A stretch of DNA of 64,000 bases from Symbiodinium kawagutii (GCA_009767595.1 VSDK01027146.1:47537-111536); one strand, 5' to 3'. Positions 10,601-26,475 are shown, counted from the first letter of the stretch. Notes: generated by a model not told the origin, from the letters alone. Translations and numbers: made by a program.

Positions 10601-13600
10601 GAACATGGGTAGCTTCAGCTGTAGTCAGCTTAGCTGATATTCAGTGAGACACTTGGAACAGCAGGACATGGCGTGACACTTCAGGGAGTTGATTATTGCA
10701 CATCAGCTATGCCCACAGTTGCAAGTTGTGCAATGTCCATAGTTGCATGTTGCGCAACATGGACACTTTTGGGGACGACAACCTCGTTTCAAATCCTTGG
10801 TATAAATTGAAAAAAATACACAAATAAGATACCCGTAACTGGTGGCTTGCCCTATCAAACATGAAGGACACTGTGTAGCAAACCCTACGCATGACACATT
10901 CTTGGGAAAACCGATGCCCCCAACCATGGCACAATCTTTTTGTTGGGCTCATGCGGAAACATAATCAACCAACAATCACTCATCATCACAGTGCTTACAA
11001 CTGCAACAGGGTTGTAGCACCCTCCCCTTGTTATCTTGTTGCTTTTTGCTTGCCCTCTGGATCCACCCGTCTGTGGGTCAAGGCAGTGGTCAAGACGAAG
11101 TGCCCCTTCTGCGAGGACATCTCAAAGATGGCATGGCATTGATCATATCTGATAGCAAAATTTTCCTGAAGAGATCGGTCAAGTGGTCAACTATCCTCTG
11201 TGGCCAATCACAATCAGTAAATGATCTGGGGCTGCGGTCTGTGCACCTCTCCAGAAATCCAAACAATTGAAGCTGGTCGTGAACTGAAATGCAGAACTCT
11301 AGCAGCGTCCCTACACCATCCAGTGACTCACCAACCGTATTAAGACGAGATGTACTACAGTAATATGATCTAATATGCATCAACCGCTATCAACCAATCA
11401 TATTGAATACCACGTGTTTACCGTCACCAATTCTCTAAATTGCTTTTGATTGAAAGTACACCAGAATAATATCAATCATTTCAGCAACTCGATTGAGCTT
11501 AATTCAACATAGAATCTCAAGGTGCGCAAAATTAAGCTCCACGAGAATCATAACTCCTTGCTTGGCCAAGAATTTTCGACCTCACCACCAACCTTTGGTT
11601 CAAACTCAAGGCGCAGCAAAGTGCCAAGGCACATGATGATATCCGCCTGGTGCTTCTCTGTGGCACAGGCAGATGCAAAGTCTCTCTGTGCTCGTTTCAA
11701 CTCCTGGCACTTCGAGGCAGAGAGCAGCAAGCTGCGTAGCAAGGCCAAATGCGCCAAGAGCCAAGTTGGAGCCAAGCTGGAGCCAAGTTGGAGCCAAGTT
11801 GGAGCCAAGTGTGTGAAGGCTCCGCTTGGTTTGAGAACATTATCATGAATCAGCGAGCTTACCACCATTCCCGTGGTGCACCACCATAATTTTGATCAAA
11901 GCCGAACATTATTCACCTTGATCACCAAGAAATTCATCAACTGACGATCCATCTTTGTTGGCTCATCATTTCTCATCCCTTGTATCCGCCTTGTAATCAT
12001 GGTCCACCACGATCGGTCGGCAAGTTCCGTGGGCGCTTGCCCGGCCCCAGCCTCACCCTCCACGTGCAACTTCCCTGTGGCTTTGAAATCCAGCATCGCC
12101 TGAGGCTTCGTTGATGGTCAATGAGTGGGTCGTTGCACGTGAAGTGATGGTAGTGATGGTTGAGAAATGGTTTACTTGTATTGTGGTCTCAGAAAAATAT
12201 GGATACCCCTAAATCATCCCTGTCCAACCATTTGCAATGATAAACCCAACATCTTTGGGGTACCCCTGTTTTGAGAAACCACCATATGGTAGTCACACGG
12301 CTAGAATGACATAATTCATGAATGTTCGTAAGATGGTTGAAAAAACTCCGGTGACAATATGGGTTCACTGATGAATACAATGTGTAGCGGTGACATTATG
12401 GGTTGGTGGTTTCAAGCCCTATGAAAGATACATATATATATATATATACATATTACTCTCTCTACATTTATATATATAAACATATATATATATATATTAG
12501 ACCATTTGTTAATACTAGGGAAGATAAAACATGCCAATCAAACCACCAACCAGTTTTGCATTGAACTTCCACTGCAGCTTGACCAGCTGGAACAGGCCAC
12601 CACGAATGGAAGCAATGTACAACGCCAGCCGCGAAACAGGTTGACTTGCTGACTTGCGTATGTTTTTGTTTGCTTAGTAACTTATGATTCATGATTATTC
12701 CATCATTGATTGCTGCAAATCACCACGGCACCAATGGCGATTCGCTGTATCTGCACCATGCACTGCCAAATAGCAGCAGCAGCCCGCGCGGATTCGCCCC
12801 GCGCCGGCCTTCGAGAGCCTTGTTGCGTCGTGGTTGAATAAGTCGTACAAGTATCTGACGGCGGGGCTGAGATCCCTAGTCCGCAACTCGCAAGATCTGC
12901 AGAAGACGCACACTCACAAACCAATGGTTTATGCGGATATTTATGCCCGTCATCTTCAGTTGGTTCAAAATATATGGTGAATGCATGTTGATGCGCATAG
13001 CTAACGTGTCGGAACCAAGCCAGGCTCTACCACCGCAGTCAGCTAATTTAATGGGATAAAAATCAGCAGGCCGTCACCCTCTACTGGGATGTGCTCATGG
13101 ATTCTATTGATTTCTGGGATCCTTCACATATCAACACATCTTAGTCCTTCACCTGGAGTGTCAAGCATAGTCAACCATGACCATGAAACATAATTAGACA
13201 ACAAACAGGACCTCCCCCCAGCCGCCCCCAGCCAACCCACCTGGCCTTAGCCGTGGGCCAACTACTTGGTGCTTCATTCCATATGCCATATGTGTGCTAT
13301 AAAGAAAGCAGGTCACGATATGTACACTGGTACACGCGATTGCATGCGTGCATACTGCATATCTATTTGCACCTTCAATTGATTCAAGTGTTTTAAGTGT
13401 GTTCGTTTGAGGCTTATCATTCCCACCGCTACTTCAAGGGCAACCGTTGAACAGTGTTGAACAGCCAATGCACCTCATTGCAGTGATTATTAATCTCACG
13501 CCGACGACACTCCAAGCTCACAACCTCCAACATCCGGATGCTCCACCCCAGCATATGTCTGTAGCGTCATGAAGTTGACTGGTGGTACACCACTCTTATG

Positions 13601-14097
13601 GCAGGCCTCTCGAAGTTGCTGCTAATGCCGATGTCCATGGATGGCGACATTGTTTGCTTCACCGGGTACCTCATGCAGTGCCAACTTCAACAGGACACGG
13701 GGAGTCCCATGGCAGACCAACGGCACAGAAAGATACATGGCATTCCATCGCTGGTTTTTTCAACCGCGCACGGCTACAACAAAATCTGTTGACCAAACGG
13801 AAGTCTCTCCCATGTCATCCCATGTCAACCATCTTCAAATAAATGCTGGACTGTACACCGCATCGCTACAAAGCCAATCAGCTCCTATTTTCCAAGCGTC
13901 GCCTGGCTGATGCACCCCTCACCCAGCCGGGGGCACTTGTCATATTTGCCCTGCGTGAAAAATCGATGCAAAATGTCGTTGGAATTGGTGGCCTCAGCGC
14001 CATACTGAGGGTGGGAGTTTCCATGAACAGGCATGTAAGAACACCAGGGATACAACAACAGCAGCAGCAGCAGCAACAACAACAACAAGAACAACAA

Positions 14098-14129
<32 letters not shown>

Positions 14130-17100
14130 ATTTACGCACAGACACTGTGTAGAGTTCATACGAATGTACACACAAATATAGCCATATGAATATCATTGAT
14201 ATTTTTGAATACATTTGAACATGGCGAGTATATTTCTGTAGCGAAACCTGTCAAAACTATATGATAATTCACTCTGCCTGGATTTGTTGAAAATTCATGG
14301 CTGAAGGTCATCCGCCTCGCATCTGTTGTGAACCAATCCATCCAAAGCTGAGAAAACAAAAGCTGGTACCAGTTGGCTATGGGTCAATAACTCAATAACC
14401 ATCAATAATTAACCATCAATAATGTCTTTTACTATCCAACCAAATCATACGGAAAATAATCGCTAATGATAGGGGAACCAGGGGTACTGGGTTTTGACCC
14501 ACAACCAGTTGGGAGGAAGACAATTACACACGAGGACGACCCCTCCCCAGCATCAACAGCTCTTGGGATATTCACCTACTACATCACAATTCCTGGCCAC
14601 AAGTAGGAGACTTATCTCCAGTCATTGTTCCCCACGGTTATTGGCTACCACAGGGCTTCATCCCGAGCTATTCCCTGCCCCGAGTCTCCAGCCACAATGA
14701 GGTGTCGGATGGGTAAACCCATCCTCTTGGCGTAGTACCTGATGCTGCGAATGGCTGGGAATGACCAAGGTCAGGGATATAGGGAGATGACACATGCAAA
14801 GACTATGACTATAGACTATAGTTGTATTTGGGGGTTTCTTAAAATGAGGGTACTATGGTACTGCGGTACCTAGTTTGAGAAACGCCCATTTCATGCTTGA
14901 CAATAGGTTGGTTACAACTATGAGTAGGCGATCCGCAGGCTGTCCCAGTAAACTACTTGCACTCACAGAAAGTCTCGCTCAGACTATCAAAGACTTATGT
15001 CGTGTTTGTGGTTGCTTCACGTTGCTCAGAACCCCAAGCTGGGTGTGTCACACCAATGTCCTTGGGCTACGCATGATACCGGAGGCGGTGGGGCACCCTG
15101 CGAGGATGTCTCCGAAGTTGCCAGTGGGCACACTGAAGCTGATCTCACCATCCAAGCGGGGGAACAGCCTAAAAGTGGCCGGAAAAGGCGGGAAGATGAT
15201 GACAACTGGGCTGGCTGAACCATTGTGACATCATGACCATCCTATCTTGTGGTGCTAGGATTCAAGGTGGGTTTGTGAAACATCAGGAAGTGGTGAAATT
15301 TTAGATGACCAATCCGATTATTTAAGAGGATGATCCATTCTAATTACAATATATGGTTGGATAAATTTGCTCAAAGGATAAACATGTAAGCAGCGGTATG
15401 AATCAAGCAATTGAAACGCAGGATATGTTGGAGATAATCTCACGTATCTATTCCAACTGGTTTCCAAACTCAGGAGGCCCAAAGACCTCTAATGATCCAA
15501 TGGACAAAGCTCCACGTGCTTTCACCCTGTCGGAATCCTTGTGAACCCAATACAGTAAGGGCCATCAAAGGACCAACAAGGGTACTACCAAAAGGTGGGC
15601 AAGCGAGATCCACAATGTGCAGACCTCCACTGTTGGCAGCGCTGCATGTCCATGGTGCCCACAACTTCCCTCAAAGGCCACACTTGCTTGTCGACCTGGA
15701 TGTTGCCTCTGCTCCCCTCATGCGGCTTCCTCACAGGAAGAAACATGTCTACCGAACCGATAGAATCCAAGAATTGCAACAATGAATCAACCATTTTTGA
15801 CTTGGAGAAATGTCAGCTACTTAGGGTACAAGTGGGCGTAGGTTGTTGTCATAACTCTCCCATGGCCATTTTTGGTATGTTTGTGACTTGTCCCCGGGTC
15901 AATCAGATCGGGCCACGTCTTTTTTGAACTCAACGCACCCACTCATAACAATGCTCAAAACATATCTGCTTGTGGGTATTCTGTACCAGGAAAACCCTAA
16001 CGACCTGAAACCAGTGGAAACCACCCAGCTGTGCATCTGGGATCTGTCACTTGAAGTAGCTGTAGAAGTAGTACCTGGCCAGCGATAACTGGAGCATTGG
16101 ACAGGATGGCTAGCAGTGCTGCTACAATGACCAAGGCGAGCCTGACTCATCATAGTGATTGAGTCAATGGTTGTTACATATCTGTACATCGCTACCTTTT
16201 CATATGTGCAAATAGCTTAATTTGCACACCTATAGGTAAGGTACTACTGTAAGCATATTACAGGTATAAAATGGTATATACATATAGAGGATGAGGAGAG
16301 GACTTCAATACCAATGGAGATGACAATTGATCTCTGGTGCTGCCTACTGCAGCGTCTGGCCCTGTGTGCGCACGTGATCTGGAACATGATCCTCGCCCAA
16401 TTGATGGAATTTACCTGAGAGCGTCGCCGTGTCGCCAAGTGCTGAGGAGAGGTCGCAAAGTTCTCCAAGTTCCACGGGAGGAGTGCAGAGGAGCGTCAGG
16501 CATGGAACGTAAGGGGTCTAGATTTGAAATGGTTACCCCATCCAAGATTTAGGACAAACAAACCAATAGTTGGCTGAAAGACCAATAGGCAAGGAGTTGA
16601 TAACGATTGGTTCTCACTTTGATCTCAACAAGTTTCAATCGAAAATGATTGGTTGCAAATCACCGCGCAATAGATATCAACAGTCAATCAGCATAGGGCT
16701 ATTGACAGGGATATGACAAACTATACTGGTCATAGAAACCAAATTACCGGATTACAAAAAGTGCAATACTGCAATCGCATACAGAATAATTACTTTATAA
16801 ACAGTCTGTTTTTTGTTCCCAAGACAATGTATTCTTCGAAATTCAATTTCTAACAAACTCGAGCTCTGATGGCAGCCTGTGGCAAGCAGCATTGCGGGCT
16901 TACCCCGGTGACGCCTTTGGATCTCATTGATTCATGGCAACTGCGCCCACGAGGCTAGCAATACCGATCCCACCTCCACTGAATCGAACCAATTGTGATG
17001 TTCCCTGTTGCGCTGCTGCAAGGTTGTAGGACACCCATCTCCCATACGGACCTGGTATCACTTAATGTAGATACATATATATATATATGAATATGTACAG

Positions 17101-20100
17101 ATATGTACAGATATACAGACCTACACGTGTATGTGCATGTTATCAAGTACGAAATAGATACCTTTTAACAAAGGTGATGTATATATGTATATGCAAAAAG
17201 GAAAATGTAGTAAACAAATGTATGCAAGTCTATGCATGTGTGTGTGTGAAACATTTAGCTGACCTTGACATATGCAAATACCTCCGATACTTCTGCGCCA
17301 GAAATCTCGTCACATTCGCGGCTCCTTTGCCAGGGCACTGCACCCAGACCGTAGCTCTTCTTGAAGTCCAAATCTGCAAACAGCTCCTGCTTCAACCAAC
17401 AGAGAGGTCCGCTTGACCAGCTTGAAGTGTGTAGATCCGCTGCAGGGACGATCATAATCATACTTGACCACATACAACCATCTGATAAATCTATATGTAT
17501 CTATATGTATACATATACTATATACATATATGTATACAATGTGTATATATATATATATAGCACACCTTGAGAGATCATATGAGACCATGCCTACGATGAT
17601 TGGCAATCATCCTATTCCAATAGGCTGGTTGATGTGTAGCCTAAGAGCTCGTGAACTCCTGGCGACGAATCCAGATCTCAGTCGACTCGATTGGGGTTGT
17701 GTCGATGTTTGAACAAAATCTGGTTGGTGGTTGAACCACTCATGGTTAACTAGCGGTTAATAGTGGTTAATAATGGTTATATGTGGTTGATGATGGCCAA
17801 TGAACATTGGTTGAACCACCCTTATGAAAAATATGCTTGTCAACCAACCATTTGTTAATAATCATTAGGGAAAATAGAAAAATGTTTAAAACCACCAACC
17901 AGAAATGCTATCCCTTGTGACTTCTATATCTTCCATGCACATGAAGAGTTGCTGAGTTCTTCAATGTGATCAAATGATCAGCAGTGCAGTTGAATTCCCA
18001 GCCTGCAATGGGTTGCTTGAACAGTCTTGGTTGACACACCCCATGGTTTTTTCCCATAAGCTTGTGGTGGAAAGCTGGAGATCTCAGGGTCAAAGCCAGC
18101 TGCACCTCTGTGGTATTGTTTTGGCTCTCCTCGAGCAAGTTGTCTGTACAGTCAAGACCCACACGTCTCAGGAGAGAAATGTGATCTGAACGGAACGGGT
18201 CTGTACATGGCACCCAAGAATCACAGCATTTCCATGCTGCAGTTCGCGGTTGCAATCACAGTATCAACGGCTTTCGCAGCCGGCAGCAAGTAGATCAGTA
18301 GCACATCCTGGAGATCGGAGTTTTGCTGCAGCAGTTCTATCGAATTAGTTTAAAGACTAGCATTGTCTTCAAAAAGGTCAACCCCAACTGCTGCCTCAAG
18401 ATTTAGTATGAGAAGGTCACCTGCTAGTTGTTGGGACACTTTCAGGTTGTGCTAAGCAGATAGTGCTTGCTCAGCAGATCCGGAAATGGAATGTTTCTGG
18501 ATAGAAATTGATTATGTCATTGATTTCTTTTCTTGGCATATCAATTAATTACATCTTTTCTCGGCTTCCAATCGATAAAGATCAGGATCTAAGATCTGGA
18601 TCTGGACTAAGCACTTAGTAGGTGGTTTCCGACGACTTCTATGGCCACCATCCGTGGGACCCGCTCGGGGACCCGCCCTGTTGGGGAGCTAGTTCCCAAG
18701 GCTGCCGAGGCTCTGCCAGGTTTGCCATTCCAGCAGCTCTCTCCTCAGCCGGGCTTCCCTGAAACTCCAGGGTTGAGCCACCAAGAAGGGTTGCTCAATG
18801 TTGCTCAATACTGGTTCGTTATAGGTTGGTTATGGTGATTAAATAAAGGCTATAGCTATACTGGTTGATTGTGATCATATGTGGTTGGTGGTGATCATCA
18901 TCCCGTCATGAAAAATATGCGCAAGTCGATCAACCAAACATGTGTAAGCAATTAAGAAAATAAAGAATGTCCACTTGACCTTCTCAGATTACTGTAACCA
19001 CATCCAAGAACAGTTGAAAAGATCATTCAAAGAGACTGGTTGGGATCACTGATTCACTGATGGTCATGTGCAGTTGGGATCACTACTTCAATTCTTACAC
19101 TGTGCTGGTATTATATCAGCGTTAAATTTGAATATGAGATAACAGTAGTAATAGTGTGTTTCCATTTTGCTTGGCAACAAGGATCGATTGAAAATTGTCA
19201 TTGTAGCGAAAATCCCTCCGGTGTGCCAGATTTTACTGTCCTGCGGTACTTCATCATGGTAATCAAAGCTTCTCGACTTCTGTATTGAGCACGTAATTGC
19301 GGTATTGTGATGTCGAGGATTGCAATTGATACAAACTGCAGCGAAAGGGCAATTGATTAAACATGGACAAGTTATGTCAGGCCACGCGCAAACCATGGAT
19401 CCTCCTTGCAACATTTGGATTCTCCGGCCGGCTGCACATTGATGATTTGCTTGGAAACCAAAGTATGTTTCCCAGCGCTGAATCTGACCATTGCCAAGTT
19501 GTGGATGACCTGAGGTGTTCCTGAGTTTCCTACACTTTAAAGGTGTGCTATCAGCAAAAGTGGCACAATCAAACGTAAGTTTGGTATCAAACATTCCAAA
19601 AGAAACTGGTTTGAACAATTGTTCAATATCCTTCTTTGGAAAAAGGTTTGTTTCAGCCACCCCAAATGTTCTGCCCTTTAGAACTCGTGGTTTCTACAGA
19701 GTGATACCTCTTACCTAAGTTGGTTTACAACTGAGGTAACTACCAATTAAGGTAGATATAATTATAGTTAACTAGCTTACTAAACAATTTGTACAACTAC
19801 TGGGTAGCAAATGTATATATATATATATACATATATAACTAGTTTACTAAACCATTTGTAACTGGGGGTACTACTCCGTAGTGCCGTGGAAGCTTTTTCA
19901 ATGTACCTTGCTGGTTCCAGCCGCTGCCACCCAGCAGCTGTGCCAAATGCGGATGCGGTGAAGATGCCTTCGGCATCGCTTTAATTCCTGGCACAAACAC
20001 ATGGCCAGCGACATCGCAGGCGGATTGCTAGTATACGATTCATATCTCAGAGTATTAAGTAACTATAAAAAGCCTGGTAAACAGTTAAAGCTAGCTAGTT

Positions 20101-23100
20101 AAAGGCTAGTAGAATATCAAAGCTAGTATACATAAATAATATCCTATTGAAGCCTAGTTAAAGGCTAATATTTGAAGCATAGTGAAAGGCTAATCAAAGC
20201 ATTCCGTGACACCCCAGGGCTCCTGAAATGCGATCACCACGACACGTGCGCCGTGAACTCGTGCACCCGTCGCCTTGGTAAGATCGACATAGGCATAGCA
20301 ACCAGTGTTTCGGTCGATTCTGGGGGGTGAACTCGTGGTTCATTGTGGTTAACTGGGCCACATGACGCAAGGTCATATATGTTCATATCCAGAATCTACT
20401 GGTTGACTAGTGGCTGATGATGGTTCACACTTATGAAGTAAATCACACTGGGATTTCCAACGGGATTTCGCACCAAACCAGTGGTGCTCTAGCTCTTGGG
20501 AGATTCCAGGGATTCCCTGCGGCACCAACAAGACTCGGAGCCAACAAGAGAGATATGAACAGACCGGCCAACTTGGCCAACTGTATATAGTTTATTAACA
20601 GGAGTCTATTCACATTAGCTCATGAACGGTTGCATAACTAGAATGATTGGCTTACGAATGATCCAACCAGACCATCGGACTAGTCAACGATCGAAGGAAT
20701 TTCTGGACCTGCCAAGCTGCAACCCCAGGCTTGGATTTTGGGTCCGCAGCCCCAGGCTTCGATTTTGGGTCCGCAATCCTGGGCTTGCGTCGCGGGAGGA
20801 AGGATGCAAGGGGGAAGGGAATGGATCAAATCACTTTAAGTCTAAGATTGAACCATCACTTTGAGTGATATTAAACTATAATGACTGGTTGAATGCTTCA
20901 CCGGTCATGATCGCATGCCCTCTGCCAATTAATGGATAAACCAGGAGGGCTCGAGTCTCCATTGGTTCGCGAGGATGTGAGCACTGCAATTCACTAATCG
21001 GCTGGTTTATGGACCATGCACCATCATGCACCAGTTTGAATGGCTGTGCAACCAAATGACCCCCCAGATTGATGACTCAAGAAAAGCTGGTTCCCAACAA
21101 GAGTTTCTTAAGGGTTGACAAATGAAGGGCAGTTTAAACCATGAACAAATGGAGTGGCTGAGTGGCTGAAACTACACACTGGGATTCAACTTTCCAAAGA
21201 ACGAGAAATCGCTACAAGGTTGAAAATTTGCTATGCTGCCTTTTGATGGTTCACCTTCCCTGATGGGAGCCTCGAAAGGAAGAAAATAGTGACAGCCAAT
21301 GAGCCGATCATGCAATCTCACCCAATCCATCACAATCCTATGGATCCAAGCGAATCTTTAACCAATACTTGAACCCCCAATTCGAGCCCCAGAACATCCT
21401 CACAAAATGCTCTAATCCACAGGGAAATTCGGGGGCAACACAGACAATTCAAAGTCTGTCCACGCTGTGAATTTTTATCCATCTCTGGTCAAGCAACGGA
21501 CCTGGCAACCAATGAAATTCAATCAACACCCTGCTTTGTGGATCATCCCCTGGATATCCAGCAGTGTTCCTAAGTCGTATAGCCTCCAAAACGACTGGAG
21601 TTGTGTCCCTAGTTTCCGAACAAAGGACGAATCACCCGGGCTTGGGGGGATAGTCCGCCAGCTGTCCAAGCTTCGTTGGAATCCACGAGGTAAGTGCCAA
21701 AGAAGGTAAAAGGATTTCGGTACGTGGGACTTCCTAAGCCGCTCAAAGCACCACGGGTATGATGATTCAATGAGAGTTGATGATCATGATTCAACGAGAG
21801 TTGATGGTTGGTTGCTGGTGTGGAGTTGTAATACATTCTGTGATATCAATTCTGTCTATATTTGCCGTAGCAAAGCCTGAATGTTTGTTTCAAGAAATGT
21901 ATCAACAAATATCCCAACGGCACAGGAAACAAATATACCAATATCCGATATCCTAGCAATTAATACCAAATACCTGCTGGAGGGGCTTAATGCCAAACCC
22001 ACCAGACCGGCGTTCGGCCTATGGGTCCATTGGAGCGTGGGTAGCGATCAACAATAATTTTGCAGGGAAATCAGCCCCAACTGCAGTCACCTCAATGGCT
22101 GAGTTCAGGTGAATATTTCTGGTTGTTATCAACCATTACTGTTTATCATATGAAACATATGGATACATGTGGTGGTTTCTGAAAATAGGAACCCCCAAAA
22201 ATAATTAGTTGGTTTATTATACACTTAAGATGATTCATATTGGATGATTCGGAGGTACCCCTTTTTTGAGAACCACCAGACAAAACATATGCTGTTTCCC
22301 ATACACCACTGTTGATGGTGTATATGTTCTTCTTTATCAACCCCTGCGATTTATCTTTTCCACCGATTGTTCAAACATGGCAACAATCACCATTGACGAA
22401 AATGTAAAAAAAAACAGCATTGGCAAAAAAACATTCTTAACCAGGTAGACCTTCATCCACCACCAACCATTTCCGAACTTGCTACCGTTACAGCACTCCC
22501 GGTAGCTCAGCGCTCCCCTTTTAAAGGGACATACCCAACCAGCTCTACCAGCTCTCCCACATCCAACCAACCACCAGCTGCGCAAGTTGCTCCCCTCCAA
22601 GAGATCCAAGAGATCGCTCGCGGGCAAAAACTGATGGGTCTCGGAGTTCGCTTTCACCTTGACCTCTCTGATGCTCATCCTGGCCAGGTGGCCCCCTTGG
22701 AGGTGTAGCTGGGAGCTAAGAAATATACCCTTAGAATGATTGAATATATCACCAGTATTTGCTGAGTATTGGTTGGTGAATGATATCTCCACTGGAGTGC
22801 ATGTTAAAGCTTGCCATATTATATATCCATTATATATATTTTTTTGATATCTATTTGTATACATATATATATAGATATTATATCTATATATATATATATA
22901 TCATGCACATTAAGAAGGGTCAATGTGAAGGACAATATTCTGCCAAATCGGTGGGGTGTACGTCCCACCAACAGGTGGCCACCAGGCCTGGCTCAACGAA
23001 TTTGGTCGGGTATCAAGTTCAAGAATCCACTGAGATGTGCACACATAGATGTTGATGTATAGCATATACATTTGTAGCATATGATGTATATTTCCATTTT

Positions 23101-24247
23101 TTTTACATAAGTTTAAAGAGATCTATGGAGAAATATGTGTGTATGAAAAATAAATATATGTATATATATATATAAATGTATATATGTATATGTGCATGTA
23201 TGTAGGTAGGTAGGTATGTTTGTATGTAGGTACCTAGGTAGGTAGGTATGTATGCTTGCATCTCGACATGAATGTAGGTGTAGACGCATGTGTAAAACGT
23301 GTAGAAATCTGCATGCGCATATGCACAATATGCCTGCAGTCAGGCGATACCAGCGATGACAACTCAAGAACTTGCAAGAACCAAAGTTCTTGTAGATGAT
23401 CCTTGTAGGCCACTACAAAGTATCTCTTGGGGTAAGGTCCTCTGCAGTTGTTAGACAATACCTAGAGGTTAATAGCTCTGTCAAGTCATCACAAGTACGA
23501 TTTGACTATCTATTTTCTCAATATCTTTTCTATCTATCAACCAATCCCTGCAATCGACCTAATCTAGGAATGTAGCACTTTATCTATCTGCCAATCTATC
23601 CAAACATATTTATGCAAACTTATACCGACTTATCCAAATGTGCATTTGCCTGTCCATCTCACGGATGCGTCTGATCTGCAAGGGATCCAAGGCGGCGCTC
23701 TTTCAGACTCCAAGCGATCCAATTCCAAGCTGATTCTGAACGACGGTTCCTTCGATACAAATCTGCTTGGTGGTCATATGCGCAAGTCAACAAACCAACC
23801 ATGTGCTGATAGTGGAGAAAATAAAGGTACTTGAAACCACCCGCCAGTCTAATCCCATCTTGTCTGTTCGATTTACCAAAAAAATCCATGTATAAAATCT
23901 AATCATCCACCTGCTACAGTAGCTAGGGGTATGAGGTCGCGGGTAGCCATGTTAGTTAAAACAATAGTTTCATGTTCAGTATAATTTGGTAGTTGCAAGG
24001 CTATGTGCGCACCATCCTCTTTTATCAAATGGTGGTAGCCCTCAACACGAATCCTTATCAAATGCCGACCCCCCAAACCAAATAAGTGCTTGTTTGGGTA
24101 AATCTGCTCTGATCTGACCCCTACAGCTATCCCATCCTGTCTCATCTATCCATTCAGTCAATCTGCTGTTTTTCATTTTCTCATCCGTGATGTAAAAAAA
24201 ACACGTGAATGCGGATGACTAGCGGTTCCGCAAATGTCATGTAATTA

Positions 24248-24279
<32 letters not shown>

Positions 24280-25457
24280 AACATCACAAAAAATGTCTGG
24301 AAATGATCTCCAAAAAGCTGCAGATGCAGGTCAATACCCTGTACCCCTGGTGAACATCCCCCAAATGACCAACGATTAGTCTTTTTATTGCCTGCATGCC
24401 ATCACGATAGCGGCTATCTCCAGTCCAACCTGGTCTTTGTTGGGATGATGTTCATCCATCCAGTCTTGGAATGGTCAATATTGACCCGCAAACATATGCA
24501 CAGGCATTTTTAGTAGAATGGTGGTTTCTGAACATAGGGGAACCCCACAAGTGGCTGGTTTAGCACCAATAGACAAAGATATTGAGAAATTTCACTAAAA
24601 ATGGCTGGTTTACCTCAAATGGATGATTTGGGGGTCCCCCATTTTGAGAAACACCGAAATGTCTGATCATCCATATCCTCTCGGTTCGTAATGGCCTTGC
24701 CTCTTCTGTATCATCTCAATGGCCAACAAGACGTAGGGAAGCCTTGATGTGGCTGGGAAGGGAAGAATCAAGGATTTTGGGATCACCCGATGTTATCGTT
24801 TCCTATTTTTCCAACATTAGCTAACAAGACTTGACATGTAATGCTACGTGATCAGGTTGTTTGAAACCAACATAAATAAGTACGAAACCAGTAAAATGTG
24901 AAACATGTATGTTACGTTTTCCAGGCTTGACGTGGCCTTTATTTTCATATGTATACACATTTATAAGTACAAACGTATATGCATAATTAAAAATAATTTT
25001 ATATGTATATATATTTAAATATATATATATATATATATGTTTGTCTATGACTATTTTCATTAAGTTTCCGTGGTGAGCCAGTTCTTACAGGATAATCAAT
25101 TGATATTCATGGAGTTTGCTCCAGGAGTCTGCAATCGAACTCATTGAACTCATGCCAGAAAATCTCCCAGAATCCTTGCCGGGATGCTAGTAACTGCTGG
25201 CATCTGCTGGCTATAAAACGGGATGCCAACCCAACGGATCACCACCTGCAGCTGAGCCACACGACCTCCTCCCAGCGCTCCATTGCGCTGTCCGCCGGAC
25301 CCACGTCGCTTGCCGCAACGACGTCCTCAACGAGGCTCGCGTCGAGGGCCTCGAAGAGGTCCCAGGAGACGAAGGCCTCGTCCTGAGATCACAACGACAA
25401 GATCTCCACAACGAACAGCTGGACATACAACCGGACAACAACAACAACGGGACAACC

Positions 25458-25509
<52 letters not shown>

Positions 25510-26440
25510 TACTACAACAACAACAACAACAACATGAAGAACATCATGAAGAACATCATGAAGATTTAACATACAAGAACGTTAAATAATATTGAAGATC
25601 TCATGGAACAACGTTGAAGGTCGCATTGAACAACATACAACATTGAACAACGACGACAACAATATCATGAACAATATCATCAGATGGCGGCATCATCAAC
25701 AGAAGTAAGATGCAAACAACGGAACAACAACATTGCATCTTGGCGGATGCCTGTGGTGTCATCGTGATTTCGGCATGTGCCATAAATATCTGATTATGAA
25801 GCAAAGCGAGACAGCTTCATCTTGGCTGCAAAGAGGCTCTTGGTGAACCTGTGTTGCTGACTAAACTTGACTATTTTACACTGGTCAATCATTAACTTGA
25901 CATCATTTGACACTGGTCAATCGTTTACGCCGGCGAGAAGCATCGTCATCTTCGAAATCCGCAGCATTCAGGAAGTAGCTCACCCTGAAGCTCGGACGAG
26001 AATCTCAGCCACAAAAAACCCATGGGAGATCCCAGCAGCCAATGATTATGCTAGAATATGCTAGAGAGATTCTGGTAATCTGGTATCTAAATGTGATTGT
26101 AACAATTTTCTGACATGATAATCTGGTACCTAATCGTGATTGTAACAATTTTCTGACATGATAATCTGGTACCTAATCGTGATTGTAACAATTTTCTGAC
26201 ATGATTATAGTGTCTAAGAAAATTGTGATCCACCACAAAGACTGAGAAAGTCGTTCTCCCAACCATACTGAAACTATCCGATTGATGTGAAATCACCAGC
26301 AAGCATAAAACAACATCACCAATCAAACCATTGGCAAGCAGAAGTCAACCAGAACAAGGCAGCACCGACAGAAGGAAGGCAGCAGCAGCACCAACAGCAG
26401 CAGCAGCAGCAACAACAACAACAACAACAAGAACAACGAT

Positions 26441-26475
<35 letters not shown>

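Noticed and set aside
11090..11383. A 97-codon minus-strand open frame with protein-like sequence between two threonine synthase exons
   Set aside because: The flanking exons (11633-11703 and 10490-10580) join directly in frame with family-typical spacing, so this frame is not needed and would disrupt the protein.
12557..12650. Minus-strand segment readable as SRLALYIASIRGGLFQLVKL next to a family B end that offers CTG|GTTGGT
   Set aside because: All three minus frames and two plus frames are open here, and the neighbouring exons (12809-12854 and 12052-12099) join in phase without it. It might still be an alternative exon.
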